64,000 bases of DNA from Bacteroidales bacterium (GTDB taxonomy: Bacteria; Bacteroidota; Bacteroidia; Bacteroidales; UBA932), in the NCBI GenBank assembly GCA_015060335.1, contig SUYR01000005.1, positions 52,080-116,079 of the forward strand, read 5' to 3'. The notes beneath the pieces were generated by a model that worked only from the letters and a program-made list of their open reading frames with translations, was not told where the DNA came from and did no database searches. This document shows, in pieces, positions 44,535-52,815 of this stretch. How positions within the stretch are numbered: the first letter of the stretch is position 1; each line of letters opens with the position of its first letter. Both the position numbers and the translations under genes were made by a program.

Positions 44535-46742
44535 ATGGTAAAGCATGTAGTTAAACGCGACGGAAGAGTCGTGATGTTCGACAAGAGAAAGATTGTTGAC
44601 GCCGTTCTTAAGGCAATGGATGTAACTGAGGAAGGAGAAGACATCGTCCTCGCAGCGGAGATTGCTTCGGCAGTATCCAAGATCAACATGGAAAACATGA
44701 GCGTGGAGGATATCCAGGACCAGGTGGAGATGGAGCTCATGAAGAGCCCTCGTAAGGAGGTTGCAAGGAAGTACATCGCTTACCGTAATCAGAGAAACCT
44801 CGCACGTAAGGCAAAGTCTCGCGAAATCTTCCAGGAGATCATCGACGCACAGGCCACAGAAATCACCCGTGAGAATGCCAACATGAATGCCGACACTCCT
44901 GCCGGCATGATGATGAAGTTCGCTTCAGAGTCAACAAAGTCATATGTGGACGAATGTCTTCTTGCAGAAGAAGTAAAGGAAGCTGTAAGGAACAACTATA
45001 TCCATATCCACGACAAGGACTACTATCCTACAAAGAGCCTTACCTGTATCCAGCATCCTCTCGACAAGATCCTGGAAGACGGATTCTTCGCAGGACATGG
45101 CGAATCTCGTCCGGCAAAGAGAATTGAGACTGCCAGCATACTCGGATGTATTTCTATGGAGACAGTGCAGAACGAGATGCACGGAGGTCAGGCAATTCCT
45201 GCATTCGACTTCTATATGGCTCCTTTCGTAAGGCGTTCGTTCCAGGAGGAACTCGACAAGATCGGTGAGATCAACGGAGAGGACTATTCAAGACTGTACA
45301 ACACTCCTATCGACGACTATCTCAGACGCGACCTTGTGGGCATCCAGGGAGATGACAGAGTGATCCAGCATGCGATAAACATGACTGTGAGCCGCGTACA
45401 CCAGTCAATGGAGGCATTCGTACATAATATGAACTCAATCCACTCTCGTGGCGGTAATCAGGTGGTATTCAGTTCTATCAACTATGGTACAGATACATCT
45501 GCTGAGGGTCGTTGCGTAATCAGAGAGATCCTCAACACCACATATGAAGGTGTAGGAAACGGATCGACTGCAATCTTCCCTATCCAGATCTGGAAGAAGA
45601 AGAGAGGCGTCAGCTACCTTCCTGAGGACAGAAACTATGACCTCTACAAATTTGCATGCAAGGTGTCAGCTCGCCGTTTCTTCCCTAACTTCGTGAACCT
45701 CGACGCTCCATACAACCAGCACGAGCTCTGGAAAGCTGACGATCCTAAGAGATATCAGTATGAGGTAGCTACAATGGGATGCCGCACACGAGTGTTTGAA
45801 AACCGTTTCGGACCAAAGACATCTATCGGACGAGGCAACCTGTCATTCACCACAATCAATATCGTGAAGCTTGCCATCGAATGCATGGGTATTCCTAATC
45901 AGGAAGACAGGGTACACGAGTTCTTCAACAAGCTGTCATGGGCACTTGAGATATCTGCAAAGCAGCTCAACGACCGCTACAACTTCCAGAAGACCGCTCT
46001 CAAGAAGCAGTTCCCTCTCCTTATGGGTGCGCTCTGGCTTGACAGCGAGAAGCTCGGAGAGAACGACAGCATCGAGTCTGTAATCAACCACGGAACCCTT
46101 GGTATCGGTTTCATCGGGCTTGCAGAGGCACTGATCGCTCTCTGCGGCAAGCACCACGGCGAGTCTGCTGAAGCACAGGAACTCGGACTCCGCATCGTCA
46201 ACTTCATGAACGACAAGGTGGGAGAATTCAGCGAGAAGTACAGACACAACTTCAGCGTGCTTGCAACCCCTGCAGAAGGACTTGCCGGAAGATTCACACG
46301 CGGAGACAAGAAGAAGTTCGGTGTAATCCCTGGCATTACCGACAAGGACTACTACACCAACTCCAACCATGTGCCTGTATATTACAAATGTACTCCTAAG
46401 CACAAGGCTGAGGTCGAGGCGCCTTACCACAACCTCACAAGAGGCGGACATATCTTCTATGTGGAGATTGACGGAGATGCGACACACAACCCAGAGGCTA
46501 TCATGACCATCGTTGACCTCATGGACAAGTACGACATCGGATACTGCTCAGTCAACCACAACCGCAACCGCTGCCTTGACTGCGGATACGAGAACGCAGA
46601 TGCAAACCTCGAGAAGTGTCCTCACTGCAAGAGCAACAAGATTGACAAGCTGCAGCGTATCACCGGTTACCTCGTAGGTACTACAGGACGCTGGAACAGC
46701 GCGAAACTTGCCGAGCTTAAGGACCGCGTGGTACATAAATAG
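44535..46742 (+). CDS. nrdD: Anaerobic ribonucleoside-triphosphate reductase (class III)
   Basis: A 735-residue glycyl-radical enzyme that makes dNTPs without oxygen. N-terminal ATP-cone (about 1-95: VVKRDGRVVMFDKRKIVDAVLKAM), the ten-stranded barrel, a C-terminal zinc site (Cys680, 683, 695, 698 in CLDCGY...CPHC) and the glycyl-radical loop RITGYL (Gly711) are intact. The activase nrdG is 3.3 kb away on the opposite strand (50002-50454), separated by the second receptor and its small partner. The leader may be regulated. Confidence 0.97.
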   Translation: MVKHVVKRDGRVVMFDKRKIVDAVLKAMDVTEEGEDIVLAAEIASAVSKINMENMSVEDIQDQVEMELMKSPRKEVARKYIAYRNQRNLARKAKSREIFQEIIDAQATEITRENANMNADTPAGMMMKFASESTKSYVDECLLAEEVKEAVRNNYIHIHDKDYYPTKSLTCIQHPLDKILEDGFFAGHGESRPAKRIETASILGCISMETVQNEMHGGQAIPAFDFYMAPFVRRSFQEELDKIGEINGEDYSRLYNTPIDDYLRRDLVGIQGDDRVIQHAINMTVSRVHQSMEAFVHNMNSIHSRGGNQVVFSSINYGTDTSAEGRCVIREILNTTYEGVGNGSTAIFPIQIWKKKRGVSYLPEDRNYDLYKFACKVSARRFFPNFVNLDAPYNQHELWKADDPKRYQYEVATMGCRTRVFENRFGPKTSIGRGNLSFTTINIVKLAIECMGIPNQEDRVHEFFNKLSWALEISAKQLNDRYNFQKTALKKQFPLLMGALWLDSEKLGENDSIESVINHGTLGIGFIGLAEALIALCGKHHGESAEAQELGLRIVNFMNDKVGEFSEKYRHNFSVLATPAEGLAGRFTRGDKKKFGVIPGITDKDYYTNSNHVPVYYKCTPKHKAEVEAPYHNLTRGGHIFYVEIDGDATHNPEAIMTIVDLMDKYDIGYCSVNHNRNRCLDCGYENADANLEKCPHCKSNKIDKLQRITGYLVGTTGRWNSAKLAELKDRVVHK

Positions 46743-46762
46743 GCAACGAAAAATAACAAGAT

Positions 46763-46805
46763 AAAAATCTGTGATTCCTGCTTCTGCTGAGAATCACAGA
46801 TTTTT
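46763..46805. terminator. Bidirectional terminator between nrdD and receptor paralogue 2
   Basis: A perfect 15-bp stem aaaaatctgtgattc / gaatcacagattttt with a 13-base loop. The right arm contains the stop codon of the convergent receptor gene. Confidence 0.9.
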
Positions 46806-49523
46806 TCTGAACCTCCAGCTCAAGCCCAGCATATAATATCGTCCCAGGATAGGACGCCAGGTCTGCACCCTGCTGTCCGAAGTATAATTCACCGTGTATG
46901 ACTGACTGTTATTGAGCAGATCATGTCCGGAAACAGTCAGGAAAAGTCTGGCCTTGACAAGTTCAGCTTTAATTGATACAGCCATGTCGTTTTCCACTGT
47001 CGTACGGTCCAGATTGATCCAGTGAGACACAGAAAGACTGTTGCGGACAACAATATCCAACCGTCTGACAGGCTTATAAGAAACGTTCAGATTCGTGCTG
47101 GACCGGATAGAATTGTTGATTACTTCCTTACCTTCACCTCTTGCATATATATAGCCGACATTTCCCTGCAGACGTATCCTCAAGCCAGCAAGAGATCTAT
47201 ATTGAATCGTCGCTCCCAGAACCGGTGCATGCTCCTGTAAACAGACAAGATTTCCGCCAGCATATTGAGGCATATATCTAAAGGAATACTGTAAGTGAAT
47301 GTGGTACGGAGTACGGGTCTTCTTGATTTGATCTGAAAAGACAGTTTTGAACATCACATTAGCAAGGAATGGAGCATTCTGATAAGTATTCAGCATGGCA
47401 TTTACAGGCACGGTGTAATTGTCGTATTCCTCAAGTATAGTTCCCGCCGTGAGATATTTCACAGACCCGGTTATCGGATTTGCAGTGAACAAGGCTTTTA
47501 ATGAACTCTCTATAACCGGTTTATCAGGAATCGGCTTTGAATTGTACGAAATATTCAGTACAGTGGAGTATGACTGTCGCAGAGACGGATTACCGACACT
47601 AAGTCTGGTAGGGATCAGATTGTCTATCTTTGGACGGACCTGGACTCTTGAAGGGACCTGCGTTTCTGTGTTGAGAGCAAATGTCAGCATCCGCTTATAG
47701 TTAACCTTGAATTCCGGACATACCGCAAAATAGCGTCTGGTCTTACTATATGCATCCGGAAAGGATTCCATATCAGACAAAGACTTAAGTACCGGGACAA
47801 GTCCGACACTCAGATTCAAATTTCTCTTATCCAATTCATATTGCAGACTCAACGAATGATCAGACTGCCTATAGCGATAGTCATGAGACTTTACCGAATC
47901 TACAACAGGAGACATGAGTCCATAATAATTCCACAATTCCTGAAAGTCTATTCTGTTTGAGAAATTCAAACCATATACAGCCTTGATTGTCGATGTGACT
48001 TTATCATCATTTTTCAGAAAGTATGAAACTCCACTATTCCAATATCCTGAAAAGTCCTTCCTGTCCCCGCCTCCCTTAAGGTCAGATTTAGGATACAGAA
48101 CCGTACCCACTGTGTCGATTACAGTCCGTTCATTCCTGGCATCTGAGACATCAAAACACAATATACTGAAAATCTTTGTCCTTTCCAGATCATTGTGCTT
48201 CCATTCCACTAATCCGCCATAACTAGTGATATGCTCCGAGTTCAGATCGGACCCTACAGCAGAACTGCTGCTTGCCCCGATAGTCTCAGATCGTCTCTGC
48301 AAAGCGTCTATGGCATCATCTGCCAACACGACACTGACAGACGCTCGAATGAATTTGATCGGAGTGACAGGAGCAAGAACGCCACATACTATACGATGGT
48401 ATTTGTTCACACTTCGATTCATTGATGAGTCAGCATAAGCCATATACGGAGTATTGTCAGTCTGGAAATACTCTGTCAGAGAATGAGAATCCGTTTGAAC
48501 TTTGCCATAACGGCTATCATAGTGCAGATACACATTGTTTCCAAACATCCTGTCTCCCCAATACTTGTCTATCCAGAACTTTCCTCCCATATAATCAGCA
48601 TTTTCTTTTAGAGAGTTCCACAGGGGAGTTCTCAGAGTAATGTCACTTTGTCCGACATTGTCTGCTCCTACATTTATTTCAGTCTGCAGAAATTCAGAAT
48701 GCAGATAAGCATCAGCATACCCAAAATAATGAGGCATAAGAGAGCCGTCCGTCTTACGTTTTTCATTAAGGCCTCCAGAAAGAGAGACTTCGCCTCTGAC
48801 ATTAGAGACAATCTTCTTGAATGTGACTATATTAATGATTCTTTCCTTTCTACCATTCTTTTTTCCTTGCCTTTTGTCCTCCACAGACAGATCATCGTAA
48901 ACCTTTATCTGTTTCACATCCGAAGCTCTCAAGGCATTGAATGCGGTAATGGGAGCATCTCCGAAAATCAGGGTTCCATTGACAAAAGTCCTGGCTACTT
49001 TCTCACCATGTATCGTAATGTCGTTCCCACTTACTCTCACTCCGGGAATCTGCCTCAATATCTCTACAGCATCATCCCATTCATCAGTACGGACTGCTGC
49101 CGCATTATATATCGTGGTATCCCTTATCCTTTTCATAAGTTCTACCTGCGCAACAACAGACGCACCCTCAATCTCTTCGGAGCTCGTCTTGAGCTTTATA
49201 TAAACCATATTGTTTCCACCCACGAAATCATAAGCAGTAACAAAGGTTTCATAGCCAAGATGTGTTACAGTCATCTCATAATGTCCGGGGACAAGTCCTT
49301 GAATCTTTAACAGGCCGAGATCTCCGGATGCCGTCTGAAACTTCTTCCCGTCCTCATCCACGACAGTAATTTTTGCATTTTCAATAGGACGTTGGGTGAG
49401 TTCCGAATAAACTTTTCCTACCACCGCACAAGTAGAGTCCTGAATCTGGGGTGCCATAAAATCAACGTCTGCCCAAATTAACATTGGGCAGAACAACATT
49501 GCGATGGCAAACAGATATCTCAT
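46794..49523 (-). CDS. Outer-membrane beta-barrel receptor with carboxypeptidase-regulatory-like domain (paralogue 2)
   Basis: A 909-residue paralogue of the 40622-43351 protein with the same order: signal peptide (about 1-19), CarboxypepD-regulatory-like domain (IENAKITVVDEDGKKFQTA, LVPGHYEMTVTHLGYETF), plug-like domain (RDTTIYNAAAVRTDEWDDAVEILRQIPG, then VARTFVNGTLIFG) and a barrel ending GRYYMLGLSWRFRKNL. It is downstream by 12 bases of the small domain protein at 49536. The two receptors converge on the PPTase-nrdD block. Ligand unknown. Confidence 0.85.
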   Translation of the reverse strand: MRYLFAIAMLFCPMLIWADVDFMAPQIQDSTCAVVGKVYSELTQRPIENAKITVVDEDGKKFQTASGDLGLLKIQGLVPGHYEMTVTHLGYETFVTAYDFVGGNNMVYIKLKTSSEEIEGASVVAQVELMKRIRDTTIYNAAAVRTDEWDDAVEILRQIPGVRVSGNDITIHGEKVARTFVNGTLIFGDAPITAFNALRASDVKQIKVYDDLSVEDKRQGKKNGRKERIINIVTFKKIVSNVRGEVSLSGGLNEKRKTDGSLMPHYFGYADAYLHSEFLQTEINVGADNVGQSDITLRTPLWNSLKENADYMGGKFWIDKYWGDRMFGNNVYLHYDSRYGKVQTDSHSLTEYFQTDNTPYMAYADSSMNRSVNKYHRIVCGVLAPVTPIKFIRASVSVVLADDAIDALQRRSETIGASSSSAVGSDLNSEHITSYGGLVEWKHNDLERTKIFSILCFDVSDARNERTVIDTVGTVLYPKSDLKGGGDRKDFSGYWNSGVSYFLKNDDKVTSTIKAVYGLNFSNRIDFQELWNYYGLMSPVVDSVKSHDYRYRQSDHSLSLQYELDKRNLNLSVGLVPVLKSLSDMESFPDAYSKTRRYFAVCPEFKVNYKRMLTFALNTETQVPSRVQVRPKIDNLIPTRLSVGNPSLRQSYSTVLNISYNSKPIPDKPVIESSLKALFTANPITGSVKYLTAGTILEEYDNYTVPVNAMLNTYQNAPFLANVMFKTVFSDQIKKTRTPYHIHLQYSFRYMPQYAGGNLVCLQEHAPVLGATIQYRSLAGLRIRLQGNVGYIYARGEGKEVINNSIRSSTNLNVSYKPVRRLDIVVRNSLSVSHWINLDRTTVENDMAVSIKAELVKARLFLTVSGHDLLNNSQSYTVNYTSDSRVQTWRPILGRYYMLGLSWRFRKNL

Positions 49524-49535
49524 TTTGAAAAACGA

Positions 49536-49907
49536 TTAACTCTTCTTGCGTGCCTCTTTTGACAATCTACTAGTATTATCTTCTGATTTACTCTGATCAG
49601 GAGTAGTTATCGGCCAGTCCAGATCCGGCCATAATTCAAAGTTGAGAACCGGAGCATATGATTTTCTCTCGGGTATGAATCCAATACAATCCGCTTCAAT
49701 TGTGGCTCCTGGGGACGAAACCCTAAACTCGTAATTGCCGTCCAGATCGGTTAATGTTCCATTCATCGTTCCGACTTCATAGACGCATACTCCCACCAAA
49801 GGTTCATTTGTTCCCACTTCTGTCACTTTTCCTCTAACTGGAAAGTTTTGTGCATTGGCTGCAATTGCCAAGAAAATGGCAAACATGGAAGTTAAGAAAT
49901 GTTTCAT
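49536..49907 (-). CDS. Secreted carboxypeptidase-regulatory-like domain protein
   Basis: A 123-residue protein: signal peptide (MKHFLTSMFAIFLAIAANA) followed by a stand-alone beta-sandwich of the type found at the N-terminus of SusC/Oar receptors (RGKVTEVGTNEPLVGVCVYEVGTMNGTLTDLDGNYEF) and a charged C-terminal tail (WPDLDWPITTPD..., ending RKKS). It precedes the receptor by 12 bases, so the two are probably co-expressed. A role as an accessory or decoy of the receptor's own domain is speculative. Confidence 0.75.
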   Translation of the reverse strand: MKHFLTSMFAIFLAIAANAQNFPVRGKVTEVGTNEPLVGVCVYEVGTMNGTLTDLDGNYEFRVSSPGATIEADCIGFIPERKSYAPVLNFELWPDLDWPITTPDQSKSEDNTSRLSKEARKKS

Positions 49908-50001
49908 AATATTAATATTAAGGTTTTCGCGAATGTAATAATTTATTATAAAAAGAACAAACGTCACCCTAAATATATAATATCAAACCATTGATATTCT
50001 C

Positions 50002-50454
50002 CTATTTCAGATGTATGATGCGTTGGTTGGAGCTGCCGCGGAAGGGAAGGTCTGTGTTGCGGAGTTCAAGGATGAACGGTCCTTCAACCAGGGTGTCTAT
50101 GTAAGGGAGTATCATACTGAGACGTTCATCTGCAAGGACTTCCTCGTATGTAAAACCGGTATAGCACCATATATTCTTTCCGGTTTCTTCCTTGATGCGG
50201 CGTGCCAGTTCCGTGAAAGCCTCCACCTGATAGAGAGGATCGCCTCCGGAAAATGTGACATCGGCAAACTCGTCATCCTTCACGATATCAAGAAGTTCCT
50301 GCACCGACATCTCCCTGCCGCCCATGAAATCCCAGGACTGGGGATTATGACAACCGGGGCAATGATGCGCACAGCCGGCACAATATATTGAGGTGCGAAG
50401 CCCCGGGCCGTCTGCCATCGTTTCGTACGCTATGTCCAGTATTCTTATTTTCAT
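50002..50454 (-). CDS. nrdG: Anaerobic ribonucleotide reductase activating protein
   Basis: A 150-residue radical-SAM activase that forms the glycyl radical on NrdD. The radical-SAM motif CX3CX2C is at Cys28, Cys32 and Cys35 (YCAGCAHHCPGC), with an extra Cys25, and the SAM-binding TFSGGDPLYQ is intact. Its start overlaps the SDR gene's stop by 4 bases, so it is the last gene of the leftward TPR-EnvC-SDR unit rather than paired with nrdD. Confidence 0.95.
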   Translation of the reverse strand: MKIRILDIAYETMADGPGLRTSIYCAGCAHHCPGCHNPQSWDFMGGREMSVQELLDIVKDDEFADVTFSGGDPLYQVEAFTELARRIKEETGKNIWCYTGFTYEEVLADERLSMILPYIDTLVEGPFILELRNTDLPFRGSSNQRIIHLK

Positions 50455-51617
50455 TTCACTTCTCCTTTTGTTCGGGCAAGCTCCAGATTCTTTTCCAGAG
50501 GTGCAGGGCGGACGTCGTCCCAGGATCTGATTGCATCATAGGCTTCCTGCGAGCCGTAATAGGCAAGGAACTTCTCCCTGTCGTTCTTTACCCACCACTG
50601 CGTACCCATTCCTTTTTCGAAAGCGAACGGCTTCATGAACAGCCTGACAGCCCAGGCTGGTGCGAGGAATGCCAGAGAATAAAACCACGGAAGCCTGGAC
50701 TTCATTGTTGCAAAATACTCGTCTATCGGAGTATTCGCCCTGAAATGCAGGAATTCCTCCAGCCTGTCCGCATCCTTATACCACATGCCATGGAAATTCT
50801 TGAGTGCAAACCATTGAGGTTCGAACACCTTTTCCGGACCTGGAAGCCCTAGAGCGTTCAGCAGACGCGTCTCGAACTCGTAATTTGTCATACGGTACTG
50901 CTCGCCGCTGCTGATATTATATGCATGATTCCAGAAGTCCTCGCTTACCCAGTCTTCGCAGACCTGTGCGAGAAGGCGTCCCGAATCTTCGATTGTCGCC
51001 CATTCCAGCACTCCCCCTACAGGCACATGGAACGCTGTAGGATTGACAACCTTCAATATTCCCGGATACAGGATGCCGCTCTGCCTGAGAGACACCCAGC
51101 GCTTCAATCCCGACTTGGCGAAAATCTCTTCCGAACGGATCTTTGAAAGTGCATACATATCAAACTTCGCAGGAGTCTGCGGCTCATCCACATCACCCCA
51201 ATGACGAGGTGGATTACGGTCTCCGTATTGAGCTACCGAGCCTATATACACGACCTTCATCTCATCCGCAGACGGCTGGGCAAGCACTGCCTTCACCACA
51301 TTTTCAGCTGAAGTCACATTGACTTTCAATGTCTTTTCCGGATAGTAGTCCGCAGCAGGTGACACCATGCCGCCCACATGCAGCACATAGTCAGAACCTG
51401 TAACTCCGGCGAGAACATCCTCATAGCGTGTAAGGTCGCCCCATATCACAGTCACAGCCGGATCGTCCTGATACCTGTCGAGCATCTTGTGATTCTTCCT
51501 GCTGTCTCTTGCCAGCAGCCTTATATCAAATCTGTCTTTTCTTTTGTACAATTCCTGAAAACCTGCCCAGCCCATATTGCCGGTTGCTCCTGTCAGGAAT
51601 ACGGTTGTCTTAGCCAT
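50451..51617 (-). CDS. NAD(P)-dependent epimerase/dehydratase (extended SDR)
   Basis: A 388-residue extended SDR. The NAD-binding motif TGATGNMGWAG (about 9-19), the YxxxK catalytic pair in YALSKIR (about 156-160), and the long C-terminal substrate domain indicate a nucleotide-sugar or 3-beta-HSD-like oxidoreductase. The exact substrate is unknown. Located between envC-like and nrdG genes. Confidence 0.85.
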   Translation of the reverse strand: MAKTTVFLTGATGNMGWAGFQELYKRKDRFDIRLLARDSRKNHKMLDRYQDDPAVTVIWGDLTRYEDVLAGVTGSDYVLHVGGMVSPAADYYPEKTLKVNVTSAENVVKAVLAQPSADEMKVVYIGSVAQYGDRNPPRHWGDVDEPQTPAKFDMYALSKIRSEEIFAKSGLKRWVSLRQSGILYPGILKVVNPTAFHVPVGGVLEWATIEDSGRLLAQVCEDWVSEDFWNHAYNISSGEQYRMTNYEFETRLLNALGLPGPEKVFEPQWFALKNFHGMWYKDADRLEEFLHFRANTPIDEYFATMKSRLPWFYSLAFLAPAWAVRLFMKPFAFEKGMGTQWWVKNDREKFLAYYGSQEAYDAIRSWDDVRPAPLEKNLELARTKGEVK

Positions 51618-51630
51618 ATGATTGTGTTTT

Positions 51631-52815
51631 TTATCTCAGCCAGGTCTCAGGATTCTGAGGCTTTGTATTCTGCCACACCTCGAAGTGAAGCTGAGTATCT
51701 CCGTTTATCGTATCTACCTTACCTATCACATCTCCGGTGCCCACTTTATCCCCGGCCTTGACATTCACTGTCTTCAATTTGCAATAGAATGTAAAGTAAT
51801 TTCCATGTCTTATAAGCACACACTGATTATAACCCGGCATGACGAATACCTGCTTGACCACACCTTTGAAAACGCTCTTCACTTCAGTACCTTTGCCGAC
51901 CGCCACGTCTATTCCATTGTTCGGCGGAAGCTCAAGATTCTTGAACACAGGGTGGAACTGTCTGCCGAAACGTCCTACTACCGGTCCGTTCACAGGCCAC
52001 GGAAGCTTACCCTTGTTCTTGGAAAATTCCTCTGCCAGCTTGTAATCTATCGGTTCCTGTTTCTTGCCGGAAGAGCCGGACTGACCTTTCATTGCATTGG
52101 CCACGATTCTCTCGATCTCCTTGTTCAATGCATCGATCTGCTTCTTCTTGGACGAGAGCTGTTTCTGATATGTCTTCCTGTTCTTCTGAAGATTCTTCAC
52201 CACCTTGTCCGCCTGAGCCTCTTCAGAACGGAGTTTCTCAAGTTCCTTTACACGTTCATCCTTTACCTTCTGGGCTTCTCTCTTCATGGCAGCCAGACTC
52301 TCTCTTTCCCTGACCAGTTCTTCCTGAGCCGCCTTTATCTTCTTTGCCTCATCATTCATCTGGGATGAAAGATTCTTGAAATATGAATATCTTCTGAATG
52401 CCTGTCCAAGATTGTCACTGGCAAGCATATACATGTACCATATACGGGAATCCCTGTTCTTGTATGCACTTACCACAAGTCTTGAATAGTGGTCGGTAAG
52501 GGTATCGACACGCGCCTGAAGACGATTGATCTGACGTTGCTTCAGGTACATGTCATCCGAATATTTCCTTATCTGACGATCGCTCTCGGCCACCATCGCC
52601 TTTCTGTTAGATACCTTCTTGCGGATAAGCGTAAGGTTGGAAAGCATGGCATTGCTGCGGGTGGCATTCTCGGCAAGCTGCTGGTCAATTATGGCTATTT
52701 CCCTTTCAAGCTTAGCCTTCTTCGCCTCCTGCGAGCTTGTATCCTGAGCAAAGACATCAGCCGATGCGGCAAAGCACATCAGCATGACAGATAATATGTA
52801 AAGACAATGCTTCAT
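51631..52815 (-). CDS. EnvC-like murein hydrolase activator (degenerate LytM/M23 domain)
   Basis: A 394-residue periplasmic protein: signal peptide (about 1-23), long coiled coil (about 30-250, two antiparallel stretches) and a C-terminal LytM domain (about 275-394). The M23 metal residues are lost: HxxxD is Asn299-xxx-Asp303 (NNGID) and the YxHL site is Tyr344-Cys-Lys346-Leu; only His377 (LHFEVW) remains. Like E. coli EnvC it therefore most likely activates amidases for daughter-cell separation rather than cutting peptidoglycan. It overlaps the TPR gene by 4 bases. Confidence 0.88.
   Translation of the reverse strand: MKHCLYILSVMLMCFAASADVFAQDTSSQEAKKAKLEREIAIIDQQLAENATRSNAMLSNLTLIRKKVSNRKAMVAESDRQIRKYSDDMYLKQRQINRLQARVDTLTDHYSRLVVSAYKNRDSRIWYMYMLASDNLGQAFRRYSYFKNLSSQMNDEAKKIKAAQEELVRERESLAAMKREAQKVKDERVKELEKLRSEEAQADKVVKNLQKNRKTYQKQLSSKKKQIDALNKEIERIVANAMKGQSGSSGKKQEPIDYKLAEEFSKNKGKLPWPVNGPVVGRFGRQFHPVFKNLELPPNNGIDVAVGKGTEVKSVFKGVVKQVFVMPGYNQCVLIRHGNYFTFYCKLKTVNVKAGDKVGTGDVIGKVDTINGDTQLHFEVWQNTKPQNPETWLR

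Noticed and set aside
45936..46487. 183-codon leftward frame
   Set aside because: Antisense shadow of nrdD with no family similarity.
48648..49310. 220-codon rightward frame
   Set aside because: Antisense to the receptor gene at 46794-49523; no promoter or domain.
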